DNA of 64,000 bases, taken from Chryseobacterium aureum (GTDB lineage: Bacteria; Bacteroidota; Bacteroidia; Flavobacteriales; Weeksellaceae). A program made the translations under genes and the position numbers. The stretch lies in NCBI RefSeq assembly GCF_003971235.1, contig NZ_CP034661.1, positions 4,960,001 through 5,024,000 of the forward strand, in the 5' to 3' direction. Shown piece after piece: positions 50,701-61,127 of this stretch. A model generated the notes under the pieces. It searched no databases and had not been told where the DNA came from. It saw nothing but the letters and a program-made list of their open reading frames with translations. The stretch's first letter is position 1. Each line of letters opens with the position of its first letter.

Positions 50701-51149
50701 TTAACTGGTTCAGACAAAGGAATATCGGGACTTCCGCTGTAGAAAACAATCAGGGTTACTCCTTCATCTCCGGTTTTTCCCCGGTGGCCTACATTGACCA
50801 TTTCCGGGAGCACCTGCCCTTTACGAATCCACTGGGTTTTGCCGTCTTCTTTTCGCTCCACCTGAATCTCACCTTTTTCTACATAAGCCGCATTGATGAC
50901 AGGATGTTTATGCCAGTTAAGTGCCGAATGGGGAGGTACTGTAATTTTAAGAACAGAGATTTCAGGCTGTGTAGCAGGATAGGCAGGGTATAAGGTTCCA
51001 TCCCATGATTTAGTTGTTTTTAATAAGGTTACCGATTCTATTTTATCAGAATATTCCGATTTAGGTTCGTTTGAAGAGTTGTCACATGAAAAAAGCAAAG
51101 AGAAAAATACAACAAAAAATACGGGGTTTACTGTAATTTTTTTAATCAT
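50697..51149 (-). CDS. Cupin-domain lipoprotein
   Basis: A 150-residue lipoprotein (lipobox LLFSC, Cys22) with a single cupin domain. Possible metal ligands are His80 and His82 in WHKHPVINAAYVEKGE, the Glu of KGEIQVE and His in VGHRGKT. The substrate is unknown; similar proteins are annotated only as cupin. The 3' end of the gene resembles the end of the neighbouring 190-bp repeats. Confidence 0.72.
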   Translation of the reverse strand: MIKKITVNPVFFVVFFSLLFSCDNSSNEPKSEYSDKIESVTLLKTTKSWDGTLYPAYPATQPEISVLKITVPPHSALNWHKHPVINAAYVEKGEIQVERKEDGKTQWIRKGQVLPEMVNVGHRGKTGDEGVTLIVFYSGSPDIPLSEPVK

Positions 51150-51324
51150 AATCTAGAATTAATAGTTTGTTTTTGGTTCGGATTATCCGTTTTACAAAAA
51201 TAGCAACCTAATTTAGATTTCCCTTATTGTTGAATTATTTTTTTGCTGATGATATAAAAATTCAGTTTATAAAAAATATTTACCAAAGAAAACATTTGTC
51301 ATAAGTTTAAAAGGTTATTTTTTA

Positions 51325-51332
51325 TATTTTTG
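51325..51332 (+). promoter_or_regulatory. -7 box of the small lipoprotein-cytochrome-rlmF unit
   Basis: TATTTTTG, 18 bases before the start codon. The nearest TTTG upstream is 26 bases away, further than normal. Confidence 0.4.
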
Positions 51333-51350
51333 CTTTCAAATTAGAAAAAA

Positions 51351-51569
51351 ATGAAAAAAGTATTAGCAATCGCATTTATCGGAGGTTTATTATTGGCAAG
51401 CTGCAAAAAAAAGGTAGATCACTCTTTACAGGATAGCAACACAATGCTTGAAGAACCTGAGGCAACTACTGTTGTGGATTCTACTGCCAAAAGCGCTGCT
51501 CCAGCTGCTGCAACTCCGGCTGCTCCGGCTCCTGAAGCGGCTAAAACAGATTCTACAGCTAAGAAATAA
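51351..51569 (+). CDS. Small Ala/Pro-rich lipoprotein
   Basis: A 72-residue lipoprotein with a lipobox LLASC (Cys18), followed by Lys-rich and then low-complexity Ala/Pro/Thr sequence (SAAPAAATPAAPAPEAAK). It has no folded domain that I can see and may act as a spacer or envelope linker. Its stop overlaps the start of the cytochrome gene (TAATG), so the two are cotranslated. Confidence 0.7.
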   Translation: MKKVLAIAFIGGLLLASCKKKVDHSLQDSNTMLEEPEATTVVDSTAKSAAPAAATPAAPAPEAAKTDSTAKK

Positions 51570-51943
51570 TGAAAAAAATACTTTTAGCAGGAACGCTTGG
51601 TCTTCTCATCATTTCCTGTTCTAAAAAAGAAAATACAGCAGAAGTGACACCTTCTTCTGAAACTCCCGTTGTTTCAGAACCAGCTACCTCTCACCTTTCC
51701 GGTGATCAGATCATGGAAACATTGGATTGTTCAGGATGTCACTCTGTCAATGAGAGAATGATAGGACCTTCTTATAAGGAAATTGCAGAAAAATATTCTG
51801 AAAAGGATATAGAGCTGCTGGCTTCCAAAATTATAGAAGGCGGAAGTGGAGTATGGGGAGGCGTACCTATGGCTGCCCATCCACAGGTATCTAAAGAAGA
51901 TGCCAAAAAAATGGTGGAATATATTTTACGTCAGAAGAAATAA
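51569..51943 (+). CDS. Monoheme cytochrome c lipoprotein
   Basis: A 124-residue lipoprotein (LIISC, Cys17) with a class I cytochrome c domain. The heme motif is CSGCH (54-58), and Met101 in GGVPMAAHPQVS is the probable distal ligand, as in cytochrome c-551/c8 types. It should carry electrons in the periplasm; partner enzymes are not in the window except cydAB, which uses quinol and not cytochrome. Translational coupling to the small lipoprotein upstream is evident. Confidence 0.85.
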   Translation: MKKILLAGTLGLLIISCSKKENTAEVTPSSETPVVSEPATSHLSGDQIMETLDCSGCHSVNERMIGPSYKEIAEKYSEKDIELLASKIIEGGSGVWGGVPMAAHPQVSKEDAKKMVEYILRQKK

Positions 51944-51946
51944 AAG

Positions 51947-52876
51947 ATGTCCGCTGAAAAATCCAGTCTGCACACAAGAAATCTGCATCGTAATCCTTAT
52001 GATTTTGATAAGCTTATTTCTTGTGTGCCGGAACTGAAACATTATGTTTTCGTGAATGCTTACCAGACGGTAACCATCAATTTCAGCATTCCAAAAGCCG
52101 TTAAACTGCTGAACAAAGCTTTACTCTCCTATTTCTATAGTATTAAAGACTGGGATATTCCCGATAACAATCTTTGTCCTCCCATTCCTGGACGGGCAGA
52201 TTATGTACATTATATTGCCGATCTTCTGGCTGATCGGATGGATGGAATTCCGTCAGGAAATTCCGTAAAAGGCTTGGATATAGGGACGGGAGCCAATCTC
52301 GTGTATCCTTTAATCAGTCACAGGTCTTACGGATGGACGATGCTGGGAACGGATATCAATCAGGATTCCTTAACCAATGCACAGCATATTTTGGATCAGA
52401 ATGCGGATCTTTCGTCTGTTATCCAATTGAAGATTCAGCCTGATGCAGGTCATATCTTTACGAATATCATTGATCCTGATGACAGGTTTACCTTTTCCAT
52501 GTGCAATCCACCTTTTCATGATTCTGAAGAGTCTGCCATGAAAGGGAATATCAGGAAAACAAAGAACCTTAGTAAATCAAAGAAAAGTAAACCTCTTCTC
52601 AATTTCAGCGGTCAGCAGTCTGAGCTTTGGTGTGAAGGGGGGGAGCTGGCCTTTATTACCAAAATGATCAATGAAAGTGCCCTATTTTCATCGCAGGTAC
52701 TTTGGTTTACATGCCTGGTTTCTAAAAAAGATAATCTTAATAAGCTGAATAATCTTTTAAATAAAGTAAAAGCTGTAGAGGTAAAAACTATTGATATGGC
52801 TCAGGGACAAAAAGTAAGCAGAATGCTGGCCTGGACGTTTATTCCTGATAAAAACAGGGAAATCTGGTTTATTTAA
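51947..52876 (+). CDS. rlmF: 23S rRNA (adenine-1618-N6)-methyltransferase RlmF
   Basis: A 309-residue enzyme with the family N-terminus SSLHTRNLHRNPYDFDKLI, the SAM motif LDIGTGANLVYP (~109-120) and catalytic NPPFH typical of N6-adenine methyltransferases. RlmF methylates A1618 of 23S rRNA (E. coli numbering). It starts 3 bases after the cytochrome gene, so they appear to be one transcript despite unrelated roles. Confidence 0.92.
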   Translation: MSAEKSSLHTRNLHRNPYDFDKLISCVPELKHYVFVNAYQTVTINFSIPKAVKLLNKALLSYFYSIKDWDIPDNNLCPPIPGRADYVHYIADLLADRMDGIPSGNSVKGLDIGTGANLVYPLISHRSYGWTMLGTDINQDSLTNAQHILDQNADLSSVIQLKIQPDAGHIFTNIIDPDDRFTFSMCNPPFHDSEESAMKGNIRKTKNLSKSKKSKPLLNFSGQQSELWCEGGELAFITKMINESALFSSQVLWFTCLVSKKDNLNKLNNLLNKVKAVEVKTIDMAQGQKVSRMLAWTFIPDKNREIWFI

Positions 52877-52954
52877 AATTCAAAGTTCAAAGTTTAAGGT
52901 TTAAAGTTTCTGGCACGATAGCTCAAATTACGAGACTAAATTAACTAATAATAG

Positions 52955-53040
52955 GTGCCCTGCTAAGTGAAACGGCTTTGCGATCGTTTTTTTACCATTA
53001 TATTAATAATAATCTTTGCGACCCCAGCGTTTAAATACTT
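52955..53040. repeat. Degenerate copy of the CTTTGCGA/GCAAAG repeat family
   Basis: The phrases GGCTTTGCGATCG and AATCTTTGCGACC...AGCGTTTAAA resemble parts of the 190-bp repeats at 50161-50700. The 297-base gap between rlmF and lysS otherwise holds only the lysS promoter. Confidence 0.5.
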
Positions 53041-53120
53041 CAATTATTGGTTCCAATACCTTATATCCCTTATCTCAACTCCATTCCTTGTTCACTTTTA
53101 AAAATTTCTGCAAAAAGCCA

Positions 53121-53151
53121 TTGATGGTCAGGCCAAAAATGCCTAAATTTG
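53121..53151 (+). promoter_or_regulatory. lysS promoter
   Basis: TTG at 53121-53123, 20-base spacer, TAAATTTG at 53144-53151: a full match to the Bacteroidetes consensus, 22 bases before the start codon. Confidence 0.75.
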
Positions 53152-53173
53152 TACGCTTTTAGAAAAATAAGAA

Positions 53174-54871
53174 ATGCAATTATCAGAACAAGAAATCATT
53201 AGAAGAGAAAAGCTGAATAAGCTTACTGAAATGGGGATTAATGCGTTCCCTGCGGATGAGTATATAATTACAGATACTACAGAATCTATAAAACAGGACT
53301 TTTCTGAAAGTAAACAGGTGAAGATCGCTGGTAGATTGATGTCGCGCAGAATTCAGGGGAAGGCTTCTTTTGCAGAATTGCAGGATTCTAAAGGAAAAAT
53401 TCAGGTTTACTTTAACAGAGACGAGATCTGCCCGGGTGAAGATAAAGAACTTTATAATGAAGTGTACAAGCACCTTTTGGATATTGGTGATATTATCGGT
53501 ATCGAAGGAGAATTGTTTACGACTCAGGTAGGTGAGAAGACCGTCTTAGTAAAAAACTTTACGCTTCTTACAAAGGCTTTACGTCCTCTGCCTCAGGCAA
53601 AAACTGATGAAAACGGTGTTGTACATGACGGGTTTACAGATCCGGAATTAAGATACAGACAACGTTATGTAGATTTAACGGTAAATCCACAGGTTAAAGA
53701 AATTTTCGTGAAAAGAACAAAGCTGTTCAATGCCATGAGAACATTCTTTAATGATGCAGGATACTTTGAAGTAGAAACTCCTATTTTACAGTCAATTCCT
53801 GGTGGAGCAGCTGCAAAACCGTTTATCACCCACCACAATGCGCTGGATATTCCATTATATTTAAGAATTGCCAACGAATTATATCTGAAAAGATTAATCG
53901 TAGGTGGGTTTGATGGGGTGTATGAGTTCTCTAAAAACTTCAGAAATGAAGGAATGGACAGAACGCACAACCCTGAGTTTACCGCTATGGAAATCTATGT
54001 AGCGTACAAAGATTACAACTGGATGATGGATTTCACTGAGAAATTACTGGAATTCTGTGCCATCCAGGTGAACGGGACTACAACAGCTACTTTCGGAGAA
54101 CATAACGTAGACTTTAAAGCTCCTTATCCAAGAGTTTCCATGACAGAAGCGATCCAGAAATTTACAGGATTCGATATCACCGGAAAAACAGAGAAGGAAT
54201 TATACGATTTCGCAAAATCTATCGGTATCGAAGTAAACGAGACGATGGGTAAAGGAAAATTAATCGATGAAATCTTCGGTGAGAAATGTGAAGGAAACTT
54301 CATTCAGCCGACCTTCATTACAGATTATCCGATCGAGATGTCTCCACTGACAAAGAAACACAGAAGCAAAGATGGTTTAACAGAGCGTTTTGAATTAATG
54401 GTATGTGGTAAAGAAATTGCAAACGCCTATTCAGAGCTTAATGATCCTATCGATCAGAGAGAACGTTTTGAAGCACAGATGGCGTTATCTGAAAGAGGAG
54501 ATGATGAAGCCATGTTCATTGATCAGGATTTCTTAAGAGCACTGGAATATGGTATGCCGCCAACTTCAGGATTAGGTATCGGTATGGACCGATTAATCAT
54601 GTTCTTAACGAACAATGCCTCTATCCAGGAAGTATTATTCTTCCCTCAGATGAGACCAGAGAAAGCGGTTCCGCAAATTGAACTGGGAGAGGATGAAAAA
54701 GTAATCCTTGAAATCCTTAATTCTCAGGAAGACGCCATGTCTTTGGCTGAAGTAAAAGAAAGAAGTCAGCTGTCCGGTAAAAAATGGGATAAAGCTTCCA
54801 AAACTTTAACAAAGAATAATATTGTGAAAGTAGAGAAGATTGATGAAAACCTTTTGATGAAACTGGCTTAA
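53174..54871 (+). CDS. lysS: Lysyl-tRNA synthetase, class II
   Basis: A 565-residue class II synthetase. The N-terminal OB-fold tRNA-binding domain (~50-150) is followed by motif 2 (FRNEGMDRTHNPEFTAMEIY) and motif 3 (GLGIGMDRLIM). After residue ~495 there is an additional C-terminal segment of about 70 residues that looks like a small helical DNA/RNA-binding domain, as in many Bacteroidetes LysS proteins. A terminator follows. Confidence 0.97.
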   Translation: MQLSEQEIIRREKLNKLTEMGINAFPADEYIITDTTESIKQDFSESKQVKIAGRLMSRRIQGKASFAELQDSKGKIQVYFNRDEICPGEDKELYNEVYKHLLDIGDIIGIEGELFTTQVGEKTVLVKNFTLLTKALRPLPQAKTDENGVVHDGFTDPELRYRQRYVDLTVNPQVKEIFVKRTKLFNAMRTFFNDAGYFEVETPILQSIPGGAAAKPFITHHNALDIPLYLRIANELYLKRLIVGGFDGVYEFSKNFRNEGMDRTHNPEFTAMEIYVAYKDYNWMMDFTEKLLEFCAIQVNGTTTATFGEHNVDFKAPYPRVSMTEAIQKFTGFDITGKTEKELYDFAKSIGIEVNETMGKGKLIDEIFGEKCEGNFIQPTFITDYPIEMSPLTKKHRSKDGLTERFELMVCGKEIANAYSELNDPIDQRERFEAQMALSERGDDEAMFIDQDFLRALEYGMPPTSGLGIGMDRLIMFLTNNASIQEVLFFPQMRPEKAVPQIELGEDEKVILEILNSQEDAMSLAEVKERSQLSGKKWDKASKTLTKNNIVKVEKIDENLLMKLA

Positions 54872-54894
54872 GATTTCTCAGAAAATATAACTAT

Positions 54895-54924
54895 AAAAGG
54901 TACAGAGCTATTCTGTACCTTTTT
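54895..54924 (+). terminator. Terminator of lysS
   Basis: AAGGTACAGA pairs with TCTGTACCTT around a five-base loop, then TTTTCTTTTT. Almost the same sequence recurs at 61288-61320. Confidence 0.88.
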
Positions 54925-55133
54925 CTTTTTTTCAGCAGTAATTCCTGAAAGTAATCCAGTAATTGTTCCGTGCTAGACTCAATAAAAATACTTTATTATT
55001 TAATATTTGTGTTTTTGTTAAGTTTTTGATATTATGTTTATTTATTGTTTTATTTTTTTAAGAAAAAAAAAGTTTTTTAGTGCTTTTTGATAAAATAAAT
55101 GCAATTTAAATTCTTTAAGATTGTTCTTTTTAT

Positions 55134-55141
55134 TACATTTG
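55134..55141 (+). promoter_or_regulatory. -7 box of gltBD
   Basis: TACATTTG, 20 bases before the start codon; no TTG at a normal distance. The rest of the 290-base gap from lysS to gltB is very AT-rich and holds only the lysS terminator. Confidence 0.45.
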
Positions 55142-55161
55142 ATATGAAAATGAACATGTAG

Positions 55162-58100
55162 ATGAATACAACACGAAAAAAAAATCCGGATAATTGTACA
55201 AAACATCAGGGTCTTTATGAGCCTGAATTTGAATTTGATTCCTGCGGAGTTGGTTTTGTAGCGAATATTAAAGGAGTAAAAAGTTATAAGATTGTAAGTG
55301 ATGCTATTACCATGCTGGAGAACATGGAGCATCGTGGTGCTACCGGATATGAAAGTAATACCGGGGATGGTGCAGGGATACAAATCCAGATCCCCCATGA
55401 GCTTTTATATGATGAGGCATTAAACGTCGGAATAGATTTACCAGAATCCGGATATTATGGTGTTGGAATGTTATTTTTTTCTCAGAATAATTTTATTCGG
55501 GAAGAATGTAAAGAGGTCATTGCACAGTCTGCAGACAAGTTACATCTTAAAATATTAGGATATCGGCCTGTTCCGGTGAGTAATATTGATCTTGGGGATT
55601 TGGCAAAGAGTGTAGAACCAGTGATGGAGATGCTTTTTATAGAGCGTCCTTTTGATGTAGATACTGAAAAAGATTTTGAGAGAAAGCTATTTATTTTTAA
55701 AAATTATATTTCTCATCAGATGACCAGTATTACAAATAATGATCCTATTGGGTTTTATGTAGCTTCCTTCTCCTGTAAAAAGCTTATTTATAAAGGTCAG
55801 TTGAGAAGTATTCAGGTTCGGAATTATTTTAAAGACCTTACCAATCCTAAAATTCGTTCTGCATTTGGAATGGTACACTCCCGTTTTGCCACCAATACTT
55901 CACCTACATGGAGCTTGGCACAGCCATTTAGATTTTTGGCGCATAATGGGGAAATCAATACCTTAGGGGGAAATCTTAATTGGTTAAGATCTTCTGAAAA
56001 GATGTTCCAAAGCCCATTTTTTACCCCTCAGGAAATGGATATGCTTCTCCCTTTAACAAAACCGGGGCAGTCAGATTCTTCATATCTCGATAATATGGTA
56101 GAGCTGTTGTACCATTCGGGACGGTCGCTTCCTCATACAATGATGATGCTGATTCCTGAAGCATGGGATGGACATGAGCAGATGGAGCATTACAAAAAAG
56201 ATTTCTATGAGTTTCATGCCTGCCTGATGGAGCCCTGGGATGGGCCAGCTTCCATTTCCTTTACAGATGGCGATATGATAGGAGCTACGCTGGATAGAAA
56301 CGGGCTTCGTCCCTCACGATATTGTATTACATCAGATGATTTGGTCATTATGGCATCCGAATCGGGAGCATTATCCGTAGATCCCCAAAAAATAATTAGA
56401 AAGGGGCATCTTCAGCCGGGTAAAATGTTTCTTGTAGACATGAAAAAAGGAGCAATCATCAGTGATGATGAATTAAAAAAAGAAATATGTACCTCAAAAC
56501 CCTACCGTGAATGGTTGGACAGTATGAGGATTAATATCACCGAATTACCCAACCCTAAAATTCGGTTCAATAAACTTCAGACAGAAGATATTTTTAAGTA
56601 TCAGAAGGCATTCGGATATTCCAGAGAAGATTTGGATGGAGTGATTAAAGAAATGGCGTCTCATGGTAAAGAACCAATCGGTTCAATGGGTTTTGATGTT
56701 CCGTTAGCTGTGTTGAGTGAGAAGCCACAGCACTTGAGCTCATATTTCAAACAGTTATTTGCCCAGGTCACCAATCCACCGATAGATCCGATAAGGGAAA
56801 AACTGGTCATGTCTTTGACTACAATTATAGGAGGAAATGGCAATCTTTTAGAAGAGGATAAAAACTTTGCCCATTCTATCAAACTGGACAACCCTATTAT
56901 TAATAATAATCAGCTTGAAAAATTAAGAAGTGTTGATACAGGTAGATTTCAAGCCAAAACGATTTATACTTATTTTAATGCAAGAGGAAAAGAAGGTGAA
57001 CTAAAAAAAGCGATCGACAGGATTTGCAGGTATGCGGTAGATGCAGTAGATGATGGATTTGAAGTAATTATACTTTCGGATCGGTCACTGGATTCTCAGC
57101 ATGCATCTATTCCTTCATTACTGGCCTGTTCGGCGGTACACCATCATTTGATCAGAAAAGGTATCCGTAGAAAGATCGGTTTGGTAATGGAGGTTGGAGA
57201 TGTTTGGGAGGTTCATCATTTTGCTGCGTTATTAGGATTTGGAGCAACGGCAATTAATCCTTATCTGGCATTGGCAAGTATCAGACAAATGTTTGATGAT
57301 GGGGAATTTGAAGAAGAAGATTTACTAAGGCTAAAAGATAATTATAAAAAAGCAGTAGGAGATGGGCTTTTAAAGATATTTTCTAAAATGGGAGTTTCCA
57401 CGTTGCAATCTTATCATGGAGCACAAATTTTTGAAATTATAGGGTTGAATAAACTTGTGGTCAATACATGCTTTACAGGGGCTGTTTCCAGAATTGAAGG
57501 TATTGGATTTGATGAAATTGCGAAGGAAGCTTTGATAAAGCATCAGGATGCATTTAAAGAGGATATGGAAAACTCCTTACTAGATACAGGAGGTATTTAC
57601 CAGTGGAGAAGTAATAATGAATATCATCAGTTTAATCCACAGTCGATTCACTTACTTCAACAGTCTGCTTGGAACAATGACTATGGTATTTTTAAAAAAT
57701 ATTCAAGGCTTGTCAATCAGCAAATGGGTAAAGCATCTCTATTGAGGGGGTTACTGGAATTTAAAAATGACAGAGAGCCCATTTCGTTGGAAGAAGTTGA
57801 GCCCATAGAAAACATAATGAAACGTTTCGCAACAGGAGCAATGTCTTTTGGGTCTATTTCGTGGGAGGCACATACCACCTTGGCAATTGCAATGAATAGG
57901 ATAGGGGCAAAAAGTAATACAGGAGAAGGAGGAGAGGATGAAGCGAGGTATACACCCGGCAAGAATGGAGATAACCTGCGTTCTTCCATTAAACAGGTTG
58001 CTTCTGGGAGATTTGGGGTTACTGCCAGATACCTTGCAGAAGCAGACGAAATCCAAATAAAGATGGCTCAGGGCGCTAAGCCGGGAGAAGGCGGACAATT

Positions 58101-59691
58101 ATCGGGGGATAAGGTGGATTCGTGGATTGGTAAAACGAGACACTCGACACCTGGTGTTGGACTGATTTCTCCACCGCCACATCATGATATTTATTCTATT
58201 GAAGATTTAGCTCAGCTTATCTTTGATTTAAAAAATGCTAACCGCCATGCCCGGTTATCGGTGAAGTTAGTTTCCAAAGCAGGAGTAGGAACTATAGCTT
58301 CGGGGGTTGCAAAGGCAAAAGCAGATCATATTCTGATTTCGGGATATGATGGAGGTACAGGCGCATCACCTTTAGGCTCAATCCGTCATACCGGATTGCC
58401 TTGGGAGCTTGGATTGGCTGAAACCCATCAGACTTTGATTAAAAATAAACTGAGACAAAGAGTTACTCTGCAGGTTGACGGGCAGATGAAAACAGGACGC
58501 GATTTGGCTATAGCTACTTTGTTAGGGGCAGAAGAGTGGGGAATTGCCACTTCTGCGCTCATTGTTGAAGGCTGTATACTGATGAGGAAATGTCATTTGA
58601 ATACTTGTCCTGTAGGAATTGCCACTCAAAAGGAAGAATTAAGAAAAAAATTCAAGGGAAAAGCTGAACACCTGGTGAATTATTTTAAATTTCTTGCGAT
58701 GGAAGTTCGTGAGATTATGGCTAATTTAGGTTTCAGAACCATTGATGAAATGGTAGGGCAGTCTCAATGCCTTGAAAGAAAAACAAATATTACCTTCTGG
58801 AAACATCAAAAGATAGACCTAAGCCGGATTCTTTATAAAATAGAAACCGATTTGCCGGTAATTAAATCTGAAGAACAGGATGCTGGGCTGGATCATTCTA
58901 TTTCCTGGAAAATGGTGGAAGCTGCTCAATACGCCCTTCAAAATAATATATCGATGGAAGCAGAATTTGATATAAAAAATACGGATCGTACAGTTGGTAC
59001 TATTCTTTCCCACGAATTAACCAAAATTTACAAGTCTGAGGGAATGAATGAACATTCATTGCTATTTAATTTTAAAGGAACCGCAGGGCAAAGTTTTGGA
59101 GCATTTTGTAATAAAGGGATGACTATGCGTCTGGAAGGAGACGCTAATGACTATTTAGGGAAAGGGCTTTCTGGTGCTCAGCTGATTATTTTTCCGCATA
59201 AAGAGGCTGTTATCAATGCCAATGAAAATAGTATTGTTGGAAATGTTGCTTTATATGGAGCCACTTCTGGAAAAGTATTTATCAGCGGTATCGCAGGAGA
59301 GCGTTTTGCCGTTCGGAATTCTGGAGCTACTGCAGTGGTGGAAGGAATTGGTGATCACGGATGTGAATATATGACCGGAGGGAAAGTTATTGTTCTGGGA
59401 GGAGTCGGAAGAAATTTTGGCGCAGGAATGAGCGGAGGCATTGCTTATGTATGGGATGTAAATAAAACTTTAGAATATCATTTTAATCCTGATATGGCGG
59501 ATCTGGAATCTATTACAGAGGATGATAAAGAATCGATCTTTAATCTGATCAAGGAACATTCTGAAAATACAGGAAGCGCATTAGCAGAATACATAATAAG
59601 TGATTGGGATAACAGCTGTAAGCATTTTACAAAAGTGTATCCGAGAGAATATAAGAAAGTGATTGAAAACCAGATAAATGATATTACGTAA
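55162..59691 (+). CDS. gltB: Glutamate synthase (NADPH) large subunit
   Basis: A 1509-residue enzyme that transfers the glutamine amide to 2-oxoglutarate. The N-terminal amidotransferase nucleophile is Cys28 (DSCGVGF), so a 27-residue propeptide is removed. The FMN barrel contains SGYDGGTGASPLGSI, and the [3Fe-4S] cysteines are in CILMRKCHLNTCPVG (C-x5-C-x4-C). The GXGXG-rich beta-helix forms the C-terminus. The stop overlaps gltD (TAATG). This is the main ammonia-assimilation route together with glutamine synthetase. Confidence 0.97.
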   Translation: MNTTRKKNPDNCTKHQGLYEPEFEFDSCGVGFVANIKGVKSYKIVSDAITMLENMEHRGATGYESNTGDGAGIQIQIPHELLYDEALNVGIDLPESGYYGVGMLFFSQNNFIREECKEVIAQSADKLHLKILGYRPVPVSNIDLGDLAKSVEPVMEMLFIERPFDVDTEKDFERKLFIFKNYISHQMTSITNNDPIGFYVASFSCKKLIYKGQLRSIQVRNYFKDLTNPKIRSAFGMVHSRFATNTSPTWSLAQPFRFLAHNGEINTLGGNLNWLRSSEKMFQSPFFTPQEMDMLLPLTKPGQSDSSYLDNMVELLYHSGRSLPHTMMMLIPEAWDGHEQMEHYKKDFYEFHACLMEPWDGPASISFTDGDMIGATLDRNGLRPSRYCITSDDLVIMASESGALSVDPQKIIRKGHLQPGKMFLVDMKKGAIISDDELKKEICTSKPYREWLDSMRINITELPNPKIRFNKLQTEDIFKYQKAFGYSREDLDGVIKEMASHGKEPIGSMGFDVPLAVLSEKPQHLSSYFKQLFAQVTNPPIDPIREKLVMSLTTIIGGNGNLLEEDKNFAHSIKLDNPIINNNQLEKLRSVDTGRFQAKTIYTYFNARGKEGELKKAIDRICRYAVDAVDDGFEVIILSDRSLDSQHASIPSLLACSAVHHHLIRKGIRRKIGLVMEVGDVWEVHHFAALLGFGATAINPYLALASIRQMFDDGEFEEEDLLRLKDNYKKAVGDGLLKIFSKMGVSTLQSYHGAQIFEIIGLNKLVVNTCFTGAVSRIEGIGFDEIAKEALIKHQDAFKEDMENSLLDTGGIYQWRSNNEYHQFNPQSIHLLQQSAWNNDYGIFKKYSRLVNQQMGKASLLRGLLEFKNDREPISLEEVEPIENIMKRFATGAMSFGSISWEAHTTLAIAMNRIGAKSNTGEGGEDEARYTPGKNGDNLRSSIKQVASGRFGVTARYLAEADEIQIKMAQGAKPGEGGQLSGDKVDSWIGKTRHSTPGVGLISPPPHHDIYSIEDLAQLIFDLKNANRHARLSVKLVSKAGVGTIASGVAKAKADHILISGYDGGTGASPLGSIRHTGLPWELGLAETHQTLIKNKLRQRVTLQVDGQMKTGRDLAIATLLGAEEWGIATSALIVEGCILMRKCHLNTCPVGIATQKEELRKKFKGKAEHLVNYFKFLAMEVREIMANLGFRTIDEMVGQSQCLERKTNITFWKHQKIDLSRILYKIETDLPVIKSEEQDAGLDHSISWKMVEAAQYALQNNISMEAEFDIKNTDRTVGTILSHELTKIYKSEGMNEHSLLFNFKGTAGQSFGAFCNKGMTMRLEGDANDYLGKGLSGAQLIIFPHKEAVINANENSIVGNVALYGATSGKVFISGIAGERFAVRNSGATAVVEGIGDHGCEYMTGGKVIVLGGVGRNFGAGMSGGIAYVWDVNKTLEYHFNPDMADLESITEDDKESIFNLIKEHSENTGSALAEYIISDWDNSCKHFTKVYPREYKKVIENQINDIT

Positions 59692-61127
59692 TGGGGAAGA
59701 TAGATGGATTTTTATTATATGAGAGGGAACTTCCTTCTAAACTGGATGTTGAAAAGAGGCTTAAGGATTATAAAGAATTTATTCAGAAGCCTTCTGATCA
59801 GCAGTTGAATTGTCAATCGGCAAGATGTATGGACTGTGGAGTTCCGTTTTGCCAGAGTGGCTGCCCCCTGGGAAATCTCATTCCAGAGTTTAATGAAGCC
59901 GTATATAAAAAACAATGGCAAAAAGCATATCAGATTTTAATATCTACCAATAATTTTCCTGAGTTTACCGGAAGAATTTGTCCTGCTCCCTGCGAAAGTG
60001 CATGTGTTTTGGGAATTAATGATAAGGCGGTTACCATTGAGGAAATAGAAAAGAATATTATAGAAATAGCTTTCGAGAAAGGCTTTGCCAAGCCAAGACT
60101 TCCCAAGCTGAAAACAGATAAAAAGGTTGCGGTAGTAGGTTCCGGACCCGCCGGATTGGCAGCAGCATATCAATTGAACCAGATGGGGTATACTACGACA
60201 GTTTTTGAAAGAGATCCTGAAATAGGAGGATTATTAAGGTTTGGAATACCGGATTTTAAACTGGATAAAAATATTGTAGAACGCAGAGTTCAATGGATGA
60301 AAGAAGAAGGAGTTGAATTTTGTACCGGAATTAACGTTGGTGTCAATTACGCTGTAGAAGAATTGAACCGTAATTTTGATGCAATTGTATTAGCAACAGG
60401 AAGTACTGTTCCCAAAGACCTGATCATTCCCAACCGGGATGCAAAAGGTATTTATTTCGCTATGGATTTTCTTAAACAAAGCAATAAAAAAGTAAGCGGG
60501 ATTCCTTTTGAAGAAGAAGAAATTAATACGAAAGGAAAAAAAGTAGTGGTCATAGGAGGTGGAGATACAGGGTCCGATTGTATAGGAACTTCTAACCGTC
60601 AGGGAGCAGAAGTTGTATATCAGATTTATTATAAACCTATGCAGCCAACAGAACGGGATGGAACGATGCCATGGCCGAGTTATCCTGCTCTACTGCAGAT
60701 TACTTCCTCCCATGAGGAGGGGTGTGATCGTATGTGGTCTGTGAATTCAAAAGAATTTGTGAAAGATGAACATGGAACCCTAAAGGGAATTCGCTTGGTG
60801 GAAGCAGAATGGACTAAAGATTCTGATGAAGGAAAATGGAACTTATACACTGAAAAACCAGCATCTGAATTTGTTCTCGAATGTGATATTATTTTTATTG
60901 CCTTAGGATATACGCATGTGGAGCATAAAGGGCTGGTGGAAGCATTAGATATTCACCTCGATCCAAAAGGAAACTTAATCGGGAATAATAAAGAATATAA
61001 AACCAATCAGGATAAAATTTTTACCTGTGGTGATGCCCGAAAAGGACAAAGCCTTGTAGTATGGGCTATTGCGGAAGGCAGACAATGCGCAGAGAAAATT
61101 GATGAGTTTTTTAAAAGTAAATACTGA
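59691..61127 (+). CDS. gltD: Glutamate synthase small subunit
   Basis: A 478-residue FAD and Fe-S protein that passes electrons from NADPH to GltB. N-terminal cysteines (CMDCGVPFCQSGCPLGN and GRICPAPCESACVLG) bind two [4Fe-4S] clusters; VAVVGSGPAGLAAA (~148-161) binds FAD and VVVIGGGDTGSDC (~284-296) binds NADPH. Translationally coupled to gltB. Confidence 0.96.
   Translation: MGKIDGFLLYERELPSKLDVEKRLKDYKEFIQKPSDQQLNCQSARCMDCGVPFCQSGCPLGNLIPEFNEAVYKKQWQKAYQILISTNNFPEFTGRICPAPCESACVLGINDKAVTIEEIEKNIIEIAFEKGFAKPRLPKLKTDKKVAVVGSGPAGLAAAYQLNQMGYTTTVFERDPEIGGLLRFGIPDFKLDKNIVERRVQWMKEEGVEFCTGINVGVNYAVEELNRNFDAIVLATGSTVPKDLIIPNRDAKGIYFAMDFLKQSNKKVSGIPFEEEEINTKGKKVVVIGGGDTGSDCIGTSNRQGAEVVYQIYYKPMQPTERDGTMPWPSYPALLQITSSHEEGCDRMWSVNSKEFVKDEHGTLKGIRLVEAEWTKDSDEGKWNLYTEKPASEFVLECDIIFIALGYTHVEHKGLVEALDIHLDPKGNLIGNNKEYKTNQDKIFTCGDARKGQSLVVWAIAEGRQCAEKIDEFFKSKY

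Noticed and set aside
57751..58098. Minus-strand ORF inside gltB
   Set aside because: Antisense shadow of the conserved FMN domain of gltB; cysteine-rich nonsense composition.
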